From contig NZ_CP042427.1 of NCBI RefSeq assembly GCF_009069125.1, forward strand, positions 558,001-622,000: a stretch of 64,000 nucleotides of DNA, written 5' to 3'. This DNA comes from Buchnera aphidicola (Aphis fabae). Lineage in GTDB: Bacteria > Pseudomonadota > Gammaproteobacteria > Enterobacterales > Enterobacteriaceae. Of the stretch, positions 43,286 to 53,478 are shown piece after piece; position 1 is the first letter of the stretch; every line of letters begins with the position of its first letter. Below the pieces are notes generated by a model that had not been told where the DNA came from, did no database searches, and saw only the letters and a program-made list of their open reading frames with translations. A program made the translations under genes and the position numbers.

Positions 43286-45805
43286 TTATATAGTTTCTAT
43301 AATAGGTTCAACAATTCTTTGTAAAGCAACAACTTTTTCATTTTTTGAGGTGCGTATTAAAATTACACCCTGTGTATTTCTTTTTAATATCCCTATTTCT
43401 GAGACTCTAATTCTAACTAATGTTCCCGCGTTAGTAATCATCATAATTTGATCTTTTTCTACTACTTGTATAGCTCCAATTATTTTTCCATTTTTCTTGG
43501 TTATTTTTATTGAAATTACTCCTTGTGTTGCTCTTGATTTAATTGGAAAATCAGAAATTTTTGTACGTTTTCCGTATCCATTGTTAGTTGCTATTAAAAT
43601 ACTTTCTTTTTTGTGAGGAACAATTAATGAAACAACTTTATCATTTTTTCGTATTTTAATACCCCTTACTCCAGAAGCTGTTCTACCCATAGCTCTAACA
43701 CTATTTTCTAAAAATTGCACCACTTTTCCATTTTGTGTAAATAGCATAATATTATTATGACCATTGGTTAATGCTACTCCAATTAATTCGTCATTAGTTC
43801 TCAGATTAATAGCTATGATTCCAGCGGATCTAGGTTTTTGAAATTTTTTTAAAGAAGTTTTTTTTACTACACCTTGAGCAGTAGCCATAAAAATATTAAG
43901 ATTATCTTTATATTCGTGGACAGGTAAAATAGCTGTAATTCTTTCTTTGTTGTTTAATGGTAATAAATTTACTATAGGTCTACCTTTTGCATGTCTACTA
44001 GATTCTGGTAACTGATATACCTTCATCCAATATAAAATACCTCGACTTGAAAAACATAAGATAGTATCATGTGTGTTTGCAATTACTAAACTTTGTATAA
44101 AATCTTCTTCTTTAATTTTCGCGGCTGATTTTCCTTTTCCTCCTCTTTTTTGTGCATTATAATCAGAAATAGGTTGATATTTAACATATCCTGAATGAGA
44201 TAATGTAACTACTACATCTTCTTGATTAATTAAATCTTCAATATTAATATCAGTATGATGCTCTATTATTTCTGTTTTTCTTTTATCATTGAAATTATCT
44301 TGTATTAATAATAATTCTTTTTTGATCACTGAAAGCATACGATTTGGGTTTTTTAATATTTCTTCAAGTTCTGTAATTTTTTTTATTAAATTATCATGTT
44401 CTAAAATGATTTTGTTTTGTTCTAAATTAGTTAATCTTTGTAATCTTAAATCTAAAATTGATTGCGCTTGTTTTTCACTAAAGTAATAATAATTGTTTTC
44501 TTGATTTGTTTGTTTAATATCTTTAATATTCTTATTATTATTTTTTTTATTTTTATAAATCCATTTTTTTTTTAAAATAAGTTCTTTCGCATCTATTGAA
44601 TTTTTAGAGTTTTTTATTAAATCAATAATAAGATTAATATTTGTTAAAGCAACACTTAGTCCTTCAAGAATATGAGTACGTTTCAGTGCTTTTTTTAATT
44701 CAAAAATACTTCGACGTGTTACTATTTCTTTTCTATGTAATATAAAATATTTGATTATTTCTTTTAAAGATAAAGTTTTTGGTTGTCCTCGACATAATGC
44801 AACCATATTTATTCCAAAAGAAACTTGTAATTGAGTAAGAGAATATAATTGATTTAAAATTATTTCTGATAATGCTTCTTTTTTAATTTCAACAACAATT
44901 CTCATGCCATCTTTATCGGATTCATCACGTAAAGCTGTTATTCCATCTATTCTTTTATCTTTTACTAATTCTGCGATTTTTTCTATTAAACGTGATTTAT
45001 TAACTTGATAAGGAATTTCATAAAAAACAATTGTTTCTTTATTATTTTTTTTGTTTTTTTCAATTTTATTACGGGCACGAATATAAATTTTTCCTTTTCC
45101 AGTGCGATATGCTTCTACAATCCCCTTTTTACCATTAATAATTCCTGCAGTTGGAAAGTCTGGTCCTGGAATGTATTTTATTAATTCTTCTAAAGTGATA
45201 TTATTGTTTTCTATATATGCTAAACATCCATTGATTACTTCATATAAATTATGCGGTGGAATATTTGTTGCCATTCCAACAGCTATTCCAGATGATCCAT
45301 TAATTAAAAGATTTGGTATTTTAGATGGTAATATTTCAGGAATATACTCAGTTCCATCATAATTAGGAATAAATTCAACAGTGTTTTTTTCAAGATCCAT
45401 TAATAACTCATGGGCAATTTTAGACATACGAATTTCTGTATATCGCATTGCTGCAGCAGCATCTCCATCTACTGATCCGAAATTTCCTTGGCCATCTATT
45501 AACATATATCTCAAGGAAAAATCTTGAGCCATACGGACTATTGAATCATATACAGCAGAATCACCATGTGGATGATATTTTCCGATTACATCGCCTACTA
45601 TTCTAGCAGATTTTTTATATGCTTTATTCCAATCATTATTTAATATATGCATTGCAAAAAGTATTCTTCGATGTACTGGTTTTAAACCATCTCGAACATC
45701 AGGTAAAGCTCTTCCGACTATAACAGACATAGCATAGTCTAAATAAGAACTTTTTAATTCTTCTTCGATATTAACTTGTATGATTTCTCGTGCAAGTTCT
45801 TTCAT
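43286..45805 (-). CDS. gyrA: DNA gyrase subunit A
   Basis: Breakage-reunion subunit, 839 aa (E. coli 875); the shortfall is mostly the acidic C-terminal tail. Numbering of the N-terminus equals E. coli: Ser83 and Asp87 of the quinolone pocket are wild type, and catalytic Tyr122 lies in AAAMRYTE. The beta-pinwheel C-terminal domain begins with a GyrA box QKRGGKG (E. coli QRRGGKG). Residues about 375-430 hold a Lys/Asn-rich insertion-like drift. A 260-bp spacer separates it from the next gene upstream. Confidence 0.98.
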   Translation of the reverse strand: MKELAREIIQVNIEEELKSSYLDYAMSVIVGRALPDVRDGLKPVHRRILFAMHILNNDWNKAYKKSARIVGDVIGKYHPHGDSAVYDSIVRMAQDFSLRYMLIDGQGNFGSVDGDAAAAMRYTEIRMSKIAHELLMDLEKNTVEFIPNYDGTEYIPEILPSKIPNLLINGSSGIAVGMATNIPPHNLYEVINGCLAYIENNNITLEELIKYIPGPDFPTAGIINGKKGIVEAYRTGKGKIYIRARNKIEKNKKNNKETIVFYEIPYQVNKSRLIEKIAELVKDKRIDGITALRDESDKDGMRIVVEIKKEALSEIILNQLYSLTQLQVSFGINMVALCRGQPKTLSLKEIIKYFILHRKEIVTRRSIFELKKALKRTHILEGLSVALTNINLIIDLIKNSKNSIDAKELILKKKWIYKNKKNNNKNIKDIKQTNQENNYYYFSEKQAQSILDLRLQRLTNLEQNKIILEHDNLIKKITELEEILKNPNRMLSVIKKELLLIQDNFNDKRKTEIIEHHTDINIEDLINQEDVVVTLSHSGYVKYQPISDYNAQKRGGKGKSAAKIKEEDFIQSLVIANTHDTILCFSSRGILYWMKVYQLPESSRHAKGRPIVNLLPLNNKERITAILPVHEYKDNLNIFMATAQGVVKKTSLKKFQKPRSAGIIAINLRTNDELIGVALTNGHNNIMLFTQNGKVVQFLENSVRAMGRTASGVRGIKIRKNDKVVSLIVPHKKESILIATNNGYGKRTKISDFPIKSRATQGVISIKITKKNGKIIGAIQVVEKDQIMMITNAGTLVRIRVSEIGILKRNTQGVILIRTSKNEKVVALQRIVEPIIETI

Positions 45806-46065
45806 AATAACTATTGTCTCTTTTTAAATTAATAAAATTAAATTAAGTCAAAATTATAACATAATTAACACATTAGATGCATTGAAAGAAATAGATTCTG
45901 TATTTAAAAATATCTTTACTAATATAATTAATAGTGAAAAATATTTTTTTATATTGTTTATTTGAAATGAAAGTATTAAAATAATAGCTTGTTAAAATTA
46001 TTTTATTAATATTGGAATAATTTAAAATAATATTTTTTAATTATAATTGAATATGAGATTTTTGT

Positions 46066-46797
46066 ATGAAAGATGCAGAAAAAAAATTAATAGAAAACTT
46101 ATTTAATCGTTTAAAAAAAACTGAATTAAATTCTTCTGAACGAGATAATGAAGCAAATAGTTTAATCCAAGATCTGGTAAAAAAACAACCATATTCTTCT
46201 TATTATATGACGCAAACAATATTAATCCAAGAAACAGCAATAAAAAAATTAAGTTTAAAACTTGAAGAATTAACCAATCAAATATCAAACTTAAGTTTAA
46301 ATAAAACAACTAAAAAACCAAGTTTTTTATCTAGTTTTTTTAAAAAATCACCAACTTCTTCAGATATGTTTAATAATAATATTTGGAAAAAAGATCAAAA
46401 TTCTTCAGGAAATTATCATCCTTTATCATCATCTTCTCCAACTATCAGTAGTAATAATGGTAATAGCGGTAATAGTGGGTTTCTTAAAAATGCTTTGCAG
46501 ACAGCAACTGGTGTAGCAGGAGGAATGATTTTAGGTAATATGTTAATGAATGTTTTTAATCATAGTAAACCTGAAGAAGAGGTGTTCAATACTATTAACG
46601 AATCTTCTATATATAATATAGAAAACCACGAATTGAATCCAGATAATGAAAATAATTTAATCGACTATGATAATGAAAATCATTTTTACACTTCTGAAAA
46701 TACGTCTAATTTTGATGATGATCATATTAATGACATTAATGATGATATGAATAATACAAGTGATATTAATGATATTAATGATGATAATTTTATTTAA
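46066..46797 (+). CDS. DUF2076-family protein of unknown function
   Basis: A 243-aa protein. Residues about 1-85 match the DUF2076 pattern: an amphipathic N-terminal helix (KKLIENLFNRLKK), the segment EANSLIQDLVKKQPYSSYYMTQTILIQE, then a coiled coil. A Ser/Pro-rich linker follows, then a Gly-rich hydrophobic segment FLKNALQTATGVAGGMILGN near 145-165, and a tail very rich in Asp and Asn with repeats of DIND. It has no signal peptide. Buchnera genomes carry a protein here between gyrA and ahpC (called yba2 in some annotations). Function unknown; not essential-looking by composition, yet the frame is open and conserved in its first half. Confidence 0.8.
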   Translation: MKDAEKKLIENLFNRLKKTELNSSERDNEANSLIQDLVKKQPYSSYYMTQTILIQETAIKKLSLKLEELTNQISNLSLNKTTKKPSFLSSFFKKSPTSSDMFNNNIWKKDQNSSGNYHPLSSSSPTISSNNGNSGNSGFLKNALQTATGVAGGMILGNMLMNVFNHSKPEEEVFNTINESSIYNIENHELNPDNENNLIDYDNENHFYTSENTSNFDDDHINDINDDMNNTSDINDINDDNFI

Positions 46798-46846
46798 TTA
46801 TTTGAAATATTTTATATAAAATTATTTTCAATTCGAAAATTTTAAT

Positions 46847-46873
46847 AAAGCCAGCATATTTTTTGCTGACTTT
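46847..46873 (-). terminator. Terminator of ahpC
   Basis: On the minus strand AAAGTCAGCA, a 7-nt loop and TGCTGGCTTT form a 10-bp stem with a single U-G wobble, followed by a T-rich tail, 17 nt after the ahpC stop. On the plus strand the wobble becomes a C-A mismatch and no T run follows, so it mainly serves ahpC. Confidence 0.72.
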
Positions 46874-46890
46874 AAGATAAAAAATAATTC

Positions 46891-47487
46891 TTAAGAAAAA
46901 TGTTTATCTAAATATGAAGAAATTCCTTGTAAAGAAGTAGTTATTCCATCTTTTCCTGGTTCCCAATTTGCAGGGCAGACTTCTCCATATTGATTATGAA
47001 ATTCTATAGCATCTATCATTCGTATTATTTCATTTACATTACGTCCAAACGGAAGATCATTAACAATTTGATGACGTATTATCCAATTTTTATCAATTAA
47101 AAATGATGCTCTTAATGCAATATTTAATTCTGGATGTTCAATACCATAAGATTTTTGAATTTCATGCTTGATATCAGATACCATTGGAAATTTAATTTTT
47201 CCAATTCCTCCTTTTTTAGGAAGGGTATTTTGCCATGCTTGATGTACAAAAACACTATCAATAGATACACCTACAATTTTTACATTTCTCTTATAAAATT
47301 CTTCATAAGATTTATTAAATTCCATAATTTCAGAAGGGCATACAAAAGTAAAATCCATAGGCCAAAAAAACAACATAACTGATTGACCATTAGAATATTT
47401 TTTCAAATCAAAAGTATTTGTAATTTCACCATTACTTAAAATTGCTGGAGCTGTAAAATTTGGTGCTTTTTTTGTTACTAAAACCAT
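46891..47487 (-). CDS. ahpC: Typical 2-Cys peroxiredoxin (AhpC/TsaA)
   Basis: Thiol peroxidase reducing H2O2, organic peroxides and peroxynitrite; 198 aa. Peroxidatic Cys50 is in DFTFVCPSE and resolving Cys171 in EVCPANWEPG; the PFGRN motif and the YF-type C-terminal extension region (SSYLDKHFS) are partly present. The sequence is nearer eukaryotic-like Prx1/TsaA than E. coli AhpC, and Buchnera annotations often use tsaA. No ahpF is present in the window; its reductant is unknown. A strong AGGAG precedes the ATG. Confidence 0.93.
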   Translation of the reverse strand: MVLVTKKAPNFTAPAILSNGEITNTFDLKKYSNGQSVMLFFWPMDFTFVCPSEIMEFNKSYEEFYKRNVKIVGVSIDSVFVHQAWQNTLPKKGGIGKIKFPMVSDIKHEIQKSYGIEHPELNIALRASFLIDKNWIIRHQIVNDLPFGRNVNEIIRMIDAIEFHNQYGEVCPANWEPGKDGITTSLQGISSYLDKHFS

Positions 47488-47571
47488 TTTTATCTCCTTT
47501 TATTGTGAAATAAAATTAAAGTCATGATTTTTTAAAATATTTTATTTTTTTAATTTAAAAAAGAGTTTTTT

Positions 47572-48237
47572 ATGAATAGTAGTTTAACTTGGAAAGATCT
47601 TTTATCTCAAGAAAAAAAAAAATATTTTTTTGATGCTATTAATTATATTAACAAAGAACGTTTAACGAAAATCATATATCCTTCTTCTAAAGATATATTT
47701 AAAGCTTTTTTACTAACTTCTTTTGATGAAATTAAAGTAGTTATTGTTGGACAGGACCCTTATTTTTCAAATAATCAAGCACACGGATTGGCATTTTCAG
47801 TTCCTAAAAATAAAAATATACCACCTTCGTTAAGAAATATATATAAAGAATTAAATAGTGATTTTAAGAAAAAATATATATTTAATCATGGTTGTCTTGA
47901 AAATTGGGCAAAACAAGGTGTTTTTTTATTAAATTCTATTTTAACTGTTGAGTCAGGAAAACCAAGATCCCATAATAATATAGGATGGGAAATATTTACT
48001 AATAAAGTGATTTTTTATATTAGCAAATATAAAAAATCTGTTGTTTTTTTACTTTGGGGAAATAACGCTCAAAAAAAATATAATTTAATTGATACTAATA
48101 AACATTATATTTTAAAGTCATCGCATCCATCTCCATTATCAGCACATCGAGGTTTTTTGGGATGCAAACATTTTTCTAAAACTAATAAAATATTAGTTGA
48201 ATGTAAAAAAAAAGAAATTAATTGGTTTGATATTTAA
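47572..48237 (+). CDS. ung: Uracil-DNA glycosylase
   Basis: Removes uracil from DNA at the start of base-excision repair; 221 aa (E. coli 229). The catalytic Asp is in VGQDPYFSNNQAHGLAFS and the second catalytic motif with its His is HPSPLSAHRGF. Notable in a lineage whose mutation is strongly C-to-T biased. A long AT hairpin follows at 48248-48284. Confidence 0.97.
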   Translation: MNSSLTWKDLLSQEKKKYFFDAINYINKERLTKIIYPSSKDIFKAFLLTSFDEIKVVIVGQDPYFSNNQAHGLAFSVPKNKNIPPSLRNIYKELNSDFKKKYIFNHGCLENWAKQGVFLLNSILTVESGKPRSHNNIGWEIFTNKVIFYISKYKKSVVFLLWGNNAQKKYNLIDTNKHYILKSSHPSPLSAHRGFLGCKHFSKTNKILVECKKKEINWFDI

Positions 48238-48247
48238 ATTTGTACGT

Positions 48248-48284
48248 AAAAATAGAAAAAATTTATAAAATTTTTTCTATTTTT
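48248..48284. terminator. Perfect 17-bp hairpin between ung and grpE
   Basis: Arms 48248-48264 and 48268-48284 are perfect inverted repeats of 17 bp with a 3-nt loop, 10 nt after the ung stop and between convergent genes. The T-rich arm and following ATTTAT can act as a U tract for ung. Chance pairing of this length is unlikely even in AT-rich DNA. Confidence 0.68.
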
Positions 48285-48337
48285 ATTTATATACTCAGTA
48301 GTTTTAATGTGTTTTATAATTAAAAATATAAATTTTT

Positions 48338-48913
48338 TTAAGTTTTAGAAATTATTACAAATGCTTTACGAAGTATAATATTATTAAAGCTAAAACCTTT
48401 TCGTGTTACTGAAATAATGTGATTCGGTTGTATTTCTTTTGAATTTTCGGTTAATATAACATGATGAATTTTTGGATTAAAAATTTCATTTTTTTTACCT
48501 TCTATTTTTACTCCAAATTTATACATTATTTTTAATAAAGACTCTAATATTAACTGTATTCCTTGTACTAATGATTCTTTATCTAAATTTGAATTTTTAG
48601 AAAAAGATAAAGTATCTTCTAAAATGTCTATAATAGGAATTATTTTTTTAAAAAATTCTTCTTTTTTTATGTTTTTTATATTTTTTATTTCTATTTCAGA
48701 TTTTTTTTTAATATTTTCTATATATGCTAAATGTCTTAATTGCATATCATGTATTTTTTTTTGATTGTTTGATAGTTTTTCTTTTAATTCGTTTAATTCA
48801 TTTTTATTTGTCTTTTTAAGTGTAGAAACATTATTTAGTTTTTCTTCGTTTTCTTTTTCTTGATCTTGTTTTGAAATATTTTTATTTATTTCTTGTTTTT
48901 CTTCAGTATCCAT
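48338..48913 (-). CDS. grpE: Nucleotide exchange factor GrpE
   Basis: Exchanges ADP for ATP on DnaK; 191 aa (E. coli 197). The N-terminal long helix is a Lys/Glu/Asn-rich coiled coil, and the C-terminal beta domain has YKFGVKIEGKKNEIFNPKIHHVI, the conserved GrpE signature region. Completes the DnaK/DnaJ/GrpE set in this window. I see no sigma-32 motif in the short region before it. Divergent from nadK as in E. coli. Confidence 0.95.
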   Translation of the reverse strand: MDTEEKQEINKNISKQDQEKENEEKLNNVSTLKKTNKNELNELKEKLSNNQKKIHDMQLRHLAYIENIKKKSEIEIKNIKNIKKEEFFKKIIPIIDILEDTLSFSKNSNLDKESLVQGIQLILESLLKIMYKFGVKIEGKKNEIFNPKIHHVILTENSKEIQPNHIISVTRKGFSFNNIILRKAFVIISKT

Positions 48914-49031
48914 AATATCACCGTTTTGAATATTACTGTATTAGTTAAATATAGATTTGTTTTATATGTTTTTTAAGTTAATTCATGTATTAATTAAATA
49001 TATATATATATTCATTAGGGATTTTAATGCA

Positions 49032-49910
49032 ATGAAACAATATTTTAATTGTATCGGTATTGTTGGACGTCCTCGTCATTATAATGCATTAAGAACACAT
49101 GAGATACTTTATAAATGGTTAATTAAAAGAGGTTATAAAGTTTTTATTGAATATAATGTTTCTAAAAAGTTAAAATTAAAAAATCCAAAAACTGCTACAT
49201 TAATAGAAATCGGTCAACTTTGTGATTTAGCTATAGTAATTGGTGGAGATGGAAACTTATTATGTACAGCTCGAATTTTATCATATTTTAATATTAAAAT
49301 CATTGGTATTAATCGAGGAAATTTAGGTTTTTTAACAGATTTAAATCCTGATAATCGATTTAAAAAATTATCTGAAGTTTTATCTGGAAACTATTTTATA
49401 GAAAACCGTTTTTTATTAGATGTAAAAATTTATAAGGAAAAAAAACTTTATCAATCTAGTATAGCTGTTAATGAAGTTGTTTTACATCCTAAATATGTAG
49501 CTCATATGATAGAATTTGAAGTTTATATTGACGAAAAATTTGCTTTTGCACAACGTTCAGATGGGTTAATTATTTCAACTCCCACTGGTTCAACAGGTTA
49601 TTCACTTTCTGCAGGAGGACCAATTATAGCAGCTTCTTTGGAAGCTATATTATTGATACCCATGTTTCCTCATACTTTGTCAGCTCGACCATTAGTAATT
49701 AGAAGTGATAGTGTAATTTGTTTAAAGTTTTCTAATGTAGAAAAAGATTTAAAAATTAGTTGTGATAGTCAAATAGTATTACCTGTTAAAAAAAAACAAC
49801 ATGTTCTTCTTCAAAGAAGTAATTACTATTTAAATCTCGTGCATCCGAAAAGCTATAACTATTTTGAAACTTTAACTTCAAAATTAAATTGGTCTAAAAA
49901 ATTTTTTTAA
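49032..49910 (+). CDS. nadK: NAD kinase
   Basis: Phosphorylates NAD to NADP; 292 aa, same as E. coli, from the ATG at 49032 ([16 protein letters not shown]). The frame is open further upstream to 48957, but those 25 residues are unlike any NadK. Motifs: [29 protein letters not shown]-type VNEVVLHP, and [16 protein letters not shown]. recN, which follows it in E. coli, is missing; a 132-bp spacer leads to bamE. Confidence 0.97.
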   Translation: MKQYFNCIGIVGRPRHYNALRTHEILYKWLIKRGYKVFIEYNVSKKLKLKNPKTATLIEIGQLCDLAIVIGGDGNLLCTARILSYFNIKIIGINRGNLGFLTDLNPDNRFKKLSEVLSGNYFIENRFLLDVKIYKEKKLYQSSIAVNEVVLHPKYVAHMIEFEVYIDEKFAFAQRSDGLIISTPTGSTGYSLSAGGPIIAASLEAILLIPMFPHTLSARPLVIRSDSVICLKFSNVEKDLKISCDSQIVLPVKKKQHVLLQRSNYYLNLVHPKSYNYFETLTSKLNWSKKFF

Positions 49911-50042
49911 AATTATATAATATTTTTAATATATTACATATATAAATATGATCTAATATTCTCGAATTGTATATTTACAAGAGAATTATTATAAAAATTA
50001 TTATTAACAATATTTTATAAAGTAGTAGGAAATAATTTATTA

Positions 50043-50360
50043 ATGAATATTCAAATTTTTATAATTAAAATATTATTAATAACTTTTTTATTGACTAGTT
50101 GTTCATTTTTAGACAATAAAAATTATAATTATAATAATATAGATAAGTTTTATTTCAGTTTAAATGAGTTTAAAAAAAATTATAAAGGTATGACAAGAGA
50201 GCAAATAATTTATATTTTTGGAAATCCTATAATTTCTGATTCTTTTAGTGATACTTATCATTATATTTTTTGTAAACAATCTACAAAAGATACATGTCAA
50301 AAAACAACATTAAATATTTTTTTTAAAGAAGATAAAGTTTTTTATTTTAGTATTGAATAA
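50043..50360 (+). CDS. bamE: Outer membrane assembly lipoprotein BamE (SmpA)
   Basis: Small lipoprotein of the BAM outer-membrane protein assembly complex; 105 aa (E. coli 113). A type II signal peptide ends in the lipobox LLTSC with Cys20. The mature part has the family motif [20 protein letters not shown] and YIFC. It needs LspA, encoded at 4205-4663, for signal removal. Position after nadK matches E. coli once recN is deleted. Confidence 0.93.
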   Translation: MNIQIFIIKILLITFLLTSCSFLDNKNYNYNNIDKFYFSLNEFKKNYKGMTREQIIYIFGNPIISDSFSDTYHYIFCKQSTKDTCQKTTLNIFFKEDKVFYFSIE

Positions 50361-50389
50361 TTTGAATAAATTATAATATTTAAAAATTT

Positions 50390-50760
50390 TGGAGCTGGCG
50401 GGATTTGAACCCGCGTCCAAAATTTCTATAAATAAAGATACTACATGCTTAGTTTTTCTTATATGTTAAATTCTTTTCCTAATTTAGAAAAACTTATTTT
50501 AGGAGTATAGCTTAAGAAATATTTTTACGTGTTATTATCAAGCTTTTTTCACGTTTTCTCTTTAATGCATGACCTTTAGTAATTTCTCGTTATAAAAGAG
50601 TTAATTTTGAGAATAAAGGGCATTATACAGTTTTTTAAGCTGCTAATGCGTAGTTTTGTTTATTATTTGTAGCTATTTTTTTACGGCTTTTTACGAGGCA
50701 AACCGTTCCTCGGCATGCACTTTATTTTTTTGATAATCTTGTCGAATCCAAAACAGCCCC
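50390..50760 (-). ncRNA. ssrA: Transfer-messenger RNA (tmRNA)
   Basis: The minus strand begins GGGGCTGTTTTGGATTCGAC at 50760 and ends CGCGGGTTCAAATCCCGCCAGCTCC-A at 50390, the tRNA-like ends of a one-piece tmRNA. The 5' GGGGCUG pairs with the 3' CAGCUCC, keeping the G-U third pair recognised by alanyl-tRNA synthetase, and the T loop is typical. The length is about 371 nt (E. coli 363). The terminal CCA is not encoded (the next bases are AAA), so it must be added. The tag ORF lies at 50635-50670. Frees stalled ribosomes and tags products for degradation. Lies next to bamE as in E. coli, but no smpB is in the window. Confidence 0.97.
50635..50670 (-). other. tmRNA proteolysis-tag reading frame
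   Basis: Inside ssrA the minus strand reads ACA-AAT-AAT-AAA-CAA-AAC, then TAC-GCA-TTA-GCA-GCT-TAA, giving TNNKQNYALAA. Aligned with E. coli (UAGUC then GCA), the resume codon falls on ACA (Thr). If translation resumed one codon earlier, at GCT, the tag would be ATNNKQNYALAA. The degron end YALAA is intact. Confidence 0.85.
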
Positions 50761-50902
50761 ATATTTGGAGATTATAAATTAATTAATTTATTAGTATTAC
50801 AAAAAAAAATAAAGTTGTCTAGAAAATATTTTAAAAGCATTTAAACTGGAAAAATTATTTTTAATGTTTTTTAGATTTATAAATTTTAAAATGGAGTAAA
50901 TT

Positions 50903-51229
50903 GTGGATATAATTAAAAAGATAGAAAATCAAATTAAAGATAATGTTATTTTAATTTATATGAAAGGAACGCCAAGCGCTCCTAGTTGTGGTTTTTCTGC
51001 TCAAGCTGTACAAGCTTTATCAGCATGTGGAGAAAAATTTGCATATGTAGATGTTTTAGAAAATACAGATATTAGAAGAGAATTACCTAAGTATGCAAAT
51101 TGGCCTACATTTCCTCAATTATGGATAGATGGTGAGTTAATAGGAGGTTGTAGCATTATAATAGAAATGATGCAAAATGGAGATCTACAGAAGTTAATAT
51201 CTAAAACAATAAATAAATATAATAAATAA
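50903..51229 (+). CDS. grxD: Monothiol glutaredoxin, Grx4 type
   Basis: CGFS-type glutaredoxin that binds a glutathione-ligated 2Fe-2S cluster and serves iron-sulphur trafficking; 108 aa (E. coli 115). The active site is PSCGFSAQAVQAL; the glutathione-binding TFPQLWIDGELIGGC is intact. The start is GTG at 50903 with GGAG upstream. Probably supports the many Fe-S proteins here (Nuo, IspH, YfaE). Confidence 0.96.
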   Translation: MDIIKKIENQIKDNVILIYMKGTPSAPSCGFSAQAVQALSACGEKFAYVDVLENTDIRRELPKYANWPTFPQLWIDGELIGGCSIIIEMMQNGDLQKLISKTINKYNK

Positions 51230-51254
51230 AATTCAATTTATTAAATTACTTTTA

Positions 51255-51303
51255 AAAAAGATATGACATTTTTAAAAAAATATTATTAATGTCATATCTT
51301 TTT
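51255..51303. terminator. Bidirectional terminator between grxD and rnt
   Basis: Perfect 16-bp inverted repeats (51255-51270 and 51288-51303, core AGATATGACATT) with a 17-nt loop lie between convergent grxD and rnt. The outer ends are A5 and T5, so a U tract follows the stem core on both strands, the classic bidirectional form. Confidence 0.8.
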
Positions 51304-51341
51304 ATAATTTTTAAAAATTTTATAAAAACTAAAATAGTATT

Positions 51342-52004
51342 TTAATTTTTAAGAAAAGTATTTGTATTTTTTATATTAACTGGCCATCCACCTAAACATT
51401 TCCAACGATTCACTAATTCGCAAAAAAGATTTGCAGTTTGTAAAGTATCATAAAGTGCAGAATGAGCTTGATTATTATCAAATGTTAATCCAACAGCTTT
51501 ACATGCTTTTGCTAGAACTGTTTCTCCAACAACTAATGCACTTAGTGCGGCTGTATCAAATGTAACAAATGGATGAAATGGATTTTTTTTAATTTGAAGT
51601 CTTTGTATTGCTGCCATTAAAAAATTATGATCAAAACTAGCATTATGCGCAACTACAATACCTTTTCTACAACCTTCTATTTTTATTCCTTGTTTTACTG
51701 TTTCTAATATTGATTTAATTGCTAATTTTTCGCTAATAGCACCACGTAATGGATTAAATGGATCAATTTTATTAAATGCAATGGCATCAGGATTAATAAT
51801 GGATCCTTTAAAAGGTTTAATATGAAAGTGGAGTGTGCTTGCTGTATGCAACCACCCTAATTTATCCATTTTTAATGTTATTAAAGCAATTTCTAATAAT
51901 GCATCGGTTTTTGGATTAAAACCAGCTGTTTCAATATCAATTACGACAGGATAAAAATTTCGAAATCGATTATTTAATAAATTAAATTCTTGCGTTGTAG
52001 GCAT
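51342..52004 (-). CDS. rnt: Ribonuclease T
   Basis: DEDD-family 3'-5' exoribonuclease that trims tRNA and 5S and 23S rRNA ends; 220 aa (E. coli 215). Exo [10 protein letters not shown], Exo [13 protein letters not shown] and Exo [14 protein letters not shown] hold the four acidic residues and the catalytic His. One of the few RNases expected to finish stable RNAs in a reduced genome. Divergent from sodA. Confidence 0.97.
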   Translation of the reverse strand: MPTTQEFNLLNNRFRNFYPVVIDIETAGFNPKTDALLEIALITLKMDKLGWLHTASTLHFHIKPFKGSIINPDAIAFNKIDPFNPLRGAISEKLAIKSILETVKQGIKIEGCRKGIVVAHNASFDHNFLMAAIQRLQIKKNPFHPFVTFDTAALSALVVGETVLAKACKAVGLTFDNNQAHSALYDTLQTANLFCELVNRWKCLGGWPVNIKNTNTFLKN

Positions 52005-52172
52005 TTACATCTCATTTAAAAAACTATCGTTTTTATTTAATAAAATTAATTTTTATATTTATTATGATTCTTGTTTATTATGTAATAATTGTACTATAAT
52101 TTAATATAATATTTAAGATGAAATTTTTAATTTAATTTTTATATATATTTCATATTTTAATAGGAAAAAAAA

Positions 52173-52784
52173 ATGAGTTATTTTTTACCTTCAATACCTT
52201 ATTCATATAATTCTTTAGAACCTTATTTTGATGAAGAAACAATGAAAATTCACCATACAAAACATCATCAAAATTATATTAATAATACTAATGCCATTTT
52301 AAAAGATACAGCTTTTTCTTCTCTTTCAATTGAAGAGCTGATGTCTATATTCAATGAAATAAGTTTAGACAATAAAAATGCACTTCGTAATAATGCAGGT
52401 GGACATATAAATCATAGTTTTTTTTGGGAATCTTTAAAAATTAACACTGTATTAAATAGGAATGTCAAATTAGAATTAGAAAAAAGTTTTGGAAGTTTTG
52501 AATCTTTTAAAAATAAATTTGAAGAAATTGCTATGAAACATTTTGGTTCAGGATGGGTTTGGTTAGTAAATCAAAATGGAAAACTAGATATAGTATCTAC
52601 TATAAACCAAGATAATCCATTAATGGGTAAATTAATATCAAATACTTATGGTGAACCTATTTTAGGTTTAGATATTTGGGAACATGCATATTATTTAAAA
52701 TATCAAAATAGAAAATTAGATTATATTCAAGCATTTTGGAATGTAGTAAATTGGGATAAAGTTGATATTCGCTTGCAAAAATAA
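52173..52784 (+). CDS. sodA: Superoxide dismutase, Mn type
   Basis: Converts superoxide to H2O2 and oxygen; 203 aa (E. coli SodA 206). Metal ligands are His27 in [12 protein letters not shown], His in [10 protein letters not shown], and Asp and His in [10 protein letters not shown]. The GSGWVWLV and [11 protein letters not shown] context fits the Mn rather than Fe form. Its H2O2 product could be handled by AhpC nearby. Confidence 0.96.
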   Translation: MSYFLPSIPYSYNSLEPYFDEETMKIHHTKHHQNYINNTNAILKDTAFSSLSIEELMSIFNEISLDNKNALRNNAGGHINHSFFWESLKINTVLNRNVKLELEKSFGSFESFKNKFEEIAMKHFGSGWVWLVNQNGKLDIVSTINQDNPLMGKLISNTYGEPILGLDIWEHAYYLKYQNRKLDYIQAFWNVVNWDKVDIRLQK

Positions 52785-52797
52785 AATTTTTTATTAA

Positions 52798-52827
52798 AAA
52801 CATATAATATATTTATATTATATGTTT
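52798..52827 (+). terminator. Hairpin after sodA
   Basis: A perfect 12-bp AT-rich inverted repeat (AAACATATAATA / TATTATATGTTT) with a 6-nt loop begins 13 nt after the sodA stop. No T run follows beyond the stem, so it may be a weak terminator or an mRNA end-protector before pth. Confidence 0.45.
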
Positions 52828-52865
52828 GAACATATAAAATTATAGAAAAATATTAAAGGATTATT

Positions 52866-53414
52866 TTGAGTATTATTAAGATGATTGTAGGGTTGTCTAA
52901 TCCTAAAAATAAATATCATAATACACGTCATAACATAGGTTCTTGGTATATTTATTCTTTAGCAAAATATTTTAACACTTTATTAAAAGAAGACAAAAAA
53001 TTTTTTGGTTTTATTGCTTCTATTAATATACATTCAAATGATATTCGTTTATTTATACCTAATATTTTTATGAATATTAATGGGATTGCAATATATAAAA
53101 TATCTTCATTTTATAATATTAATTTAAACGAAATATTGGTAGTACATGATGACTTAGATTTAGAAGCTGGTAAATTAAAACTAAAATATAGTTATGGACA
53201 TGGTGGTCATAATGGTTTAAGAAGTATTGTTAATATTTTTAATAAAAAAATAGATTTTTATAGGTTTAGAATTGGTATTGGTCGACCAAAAAATAAAAAA
53301 GAAATATCATCTTTTGTACTTTCAGATCCTACAATAGAAGAAACTAATTTAATTAATATATCTATTCAATATGCTATAAAAGAAACTCTTATATTATTGA
53401 GTGATATTTCTTAA
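52866..53414 (+). CDS. pth: Peptidyl-tRNA hydrolase
   Basis: Frees tRNA from drop-off peptidyl-tRNA; 182 aa (E. coli 194, shorter at the C-terminus). Catalytic His is in NTRHNIG, with Asn in GLSNP, FMNING and GHGGHNGLR, and Asp in VVHDDLDL. The start is TTG at 52866 after AAAGGA; an in-frame ATG five codons later (52881) would leave too little N-terminus before the first beta strand. ychF follows, as in E. coli. Confidence 0.95.
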   Translation: MSIIKMIVGLSNPKNKYHNTRHNIGSWYIYSLAKYFNTLLKEDKKFFGFIASINIHSNDIRLFIPNIFMNINGIAIYKISSFYNINLNEILVVHDDLDLEAGKLKLKYSYGHGGHNGLRSIVNIFNKKIDFYRFRIGIGRPKNKKEISSFVLSDPTIEETNLINISIQYAIKETLILLSDIS

Positions 53415-53478
53415 TTAATTAAGAATTTTTTTATTGTTTTAATCTAAAATAAAGTTATTTATTTTAAGGTATATAAAT

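Noticed and set aside
46700..46797. Repeated GATATTAATGAT-like units, considered as a CRISPR-like or satellite repeat
   Set aside because: The units are short, contiguous and in frame, encoding the DIND tail of the DUF2076 protein; there are no spacers.
50390..50425. A tRNA gene suggested by the GGTTCAAATCC motif
   Set aside because: The matching 5' acceptor strand is 370 nt away with a tag frame between; this is the tRNA-like end of tmRNA, not a tRNA.
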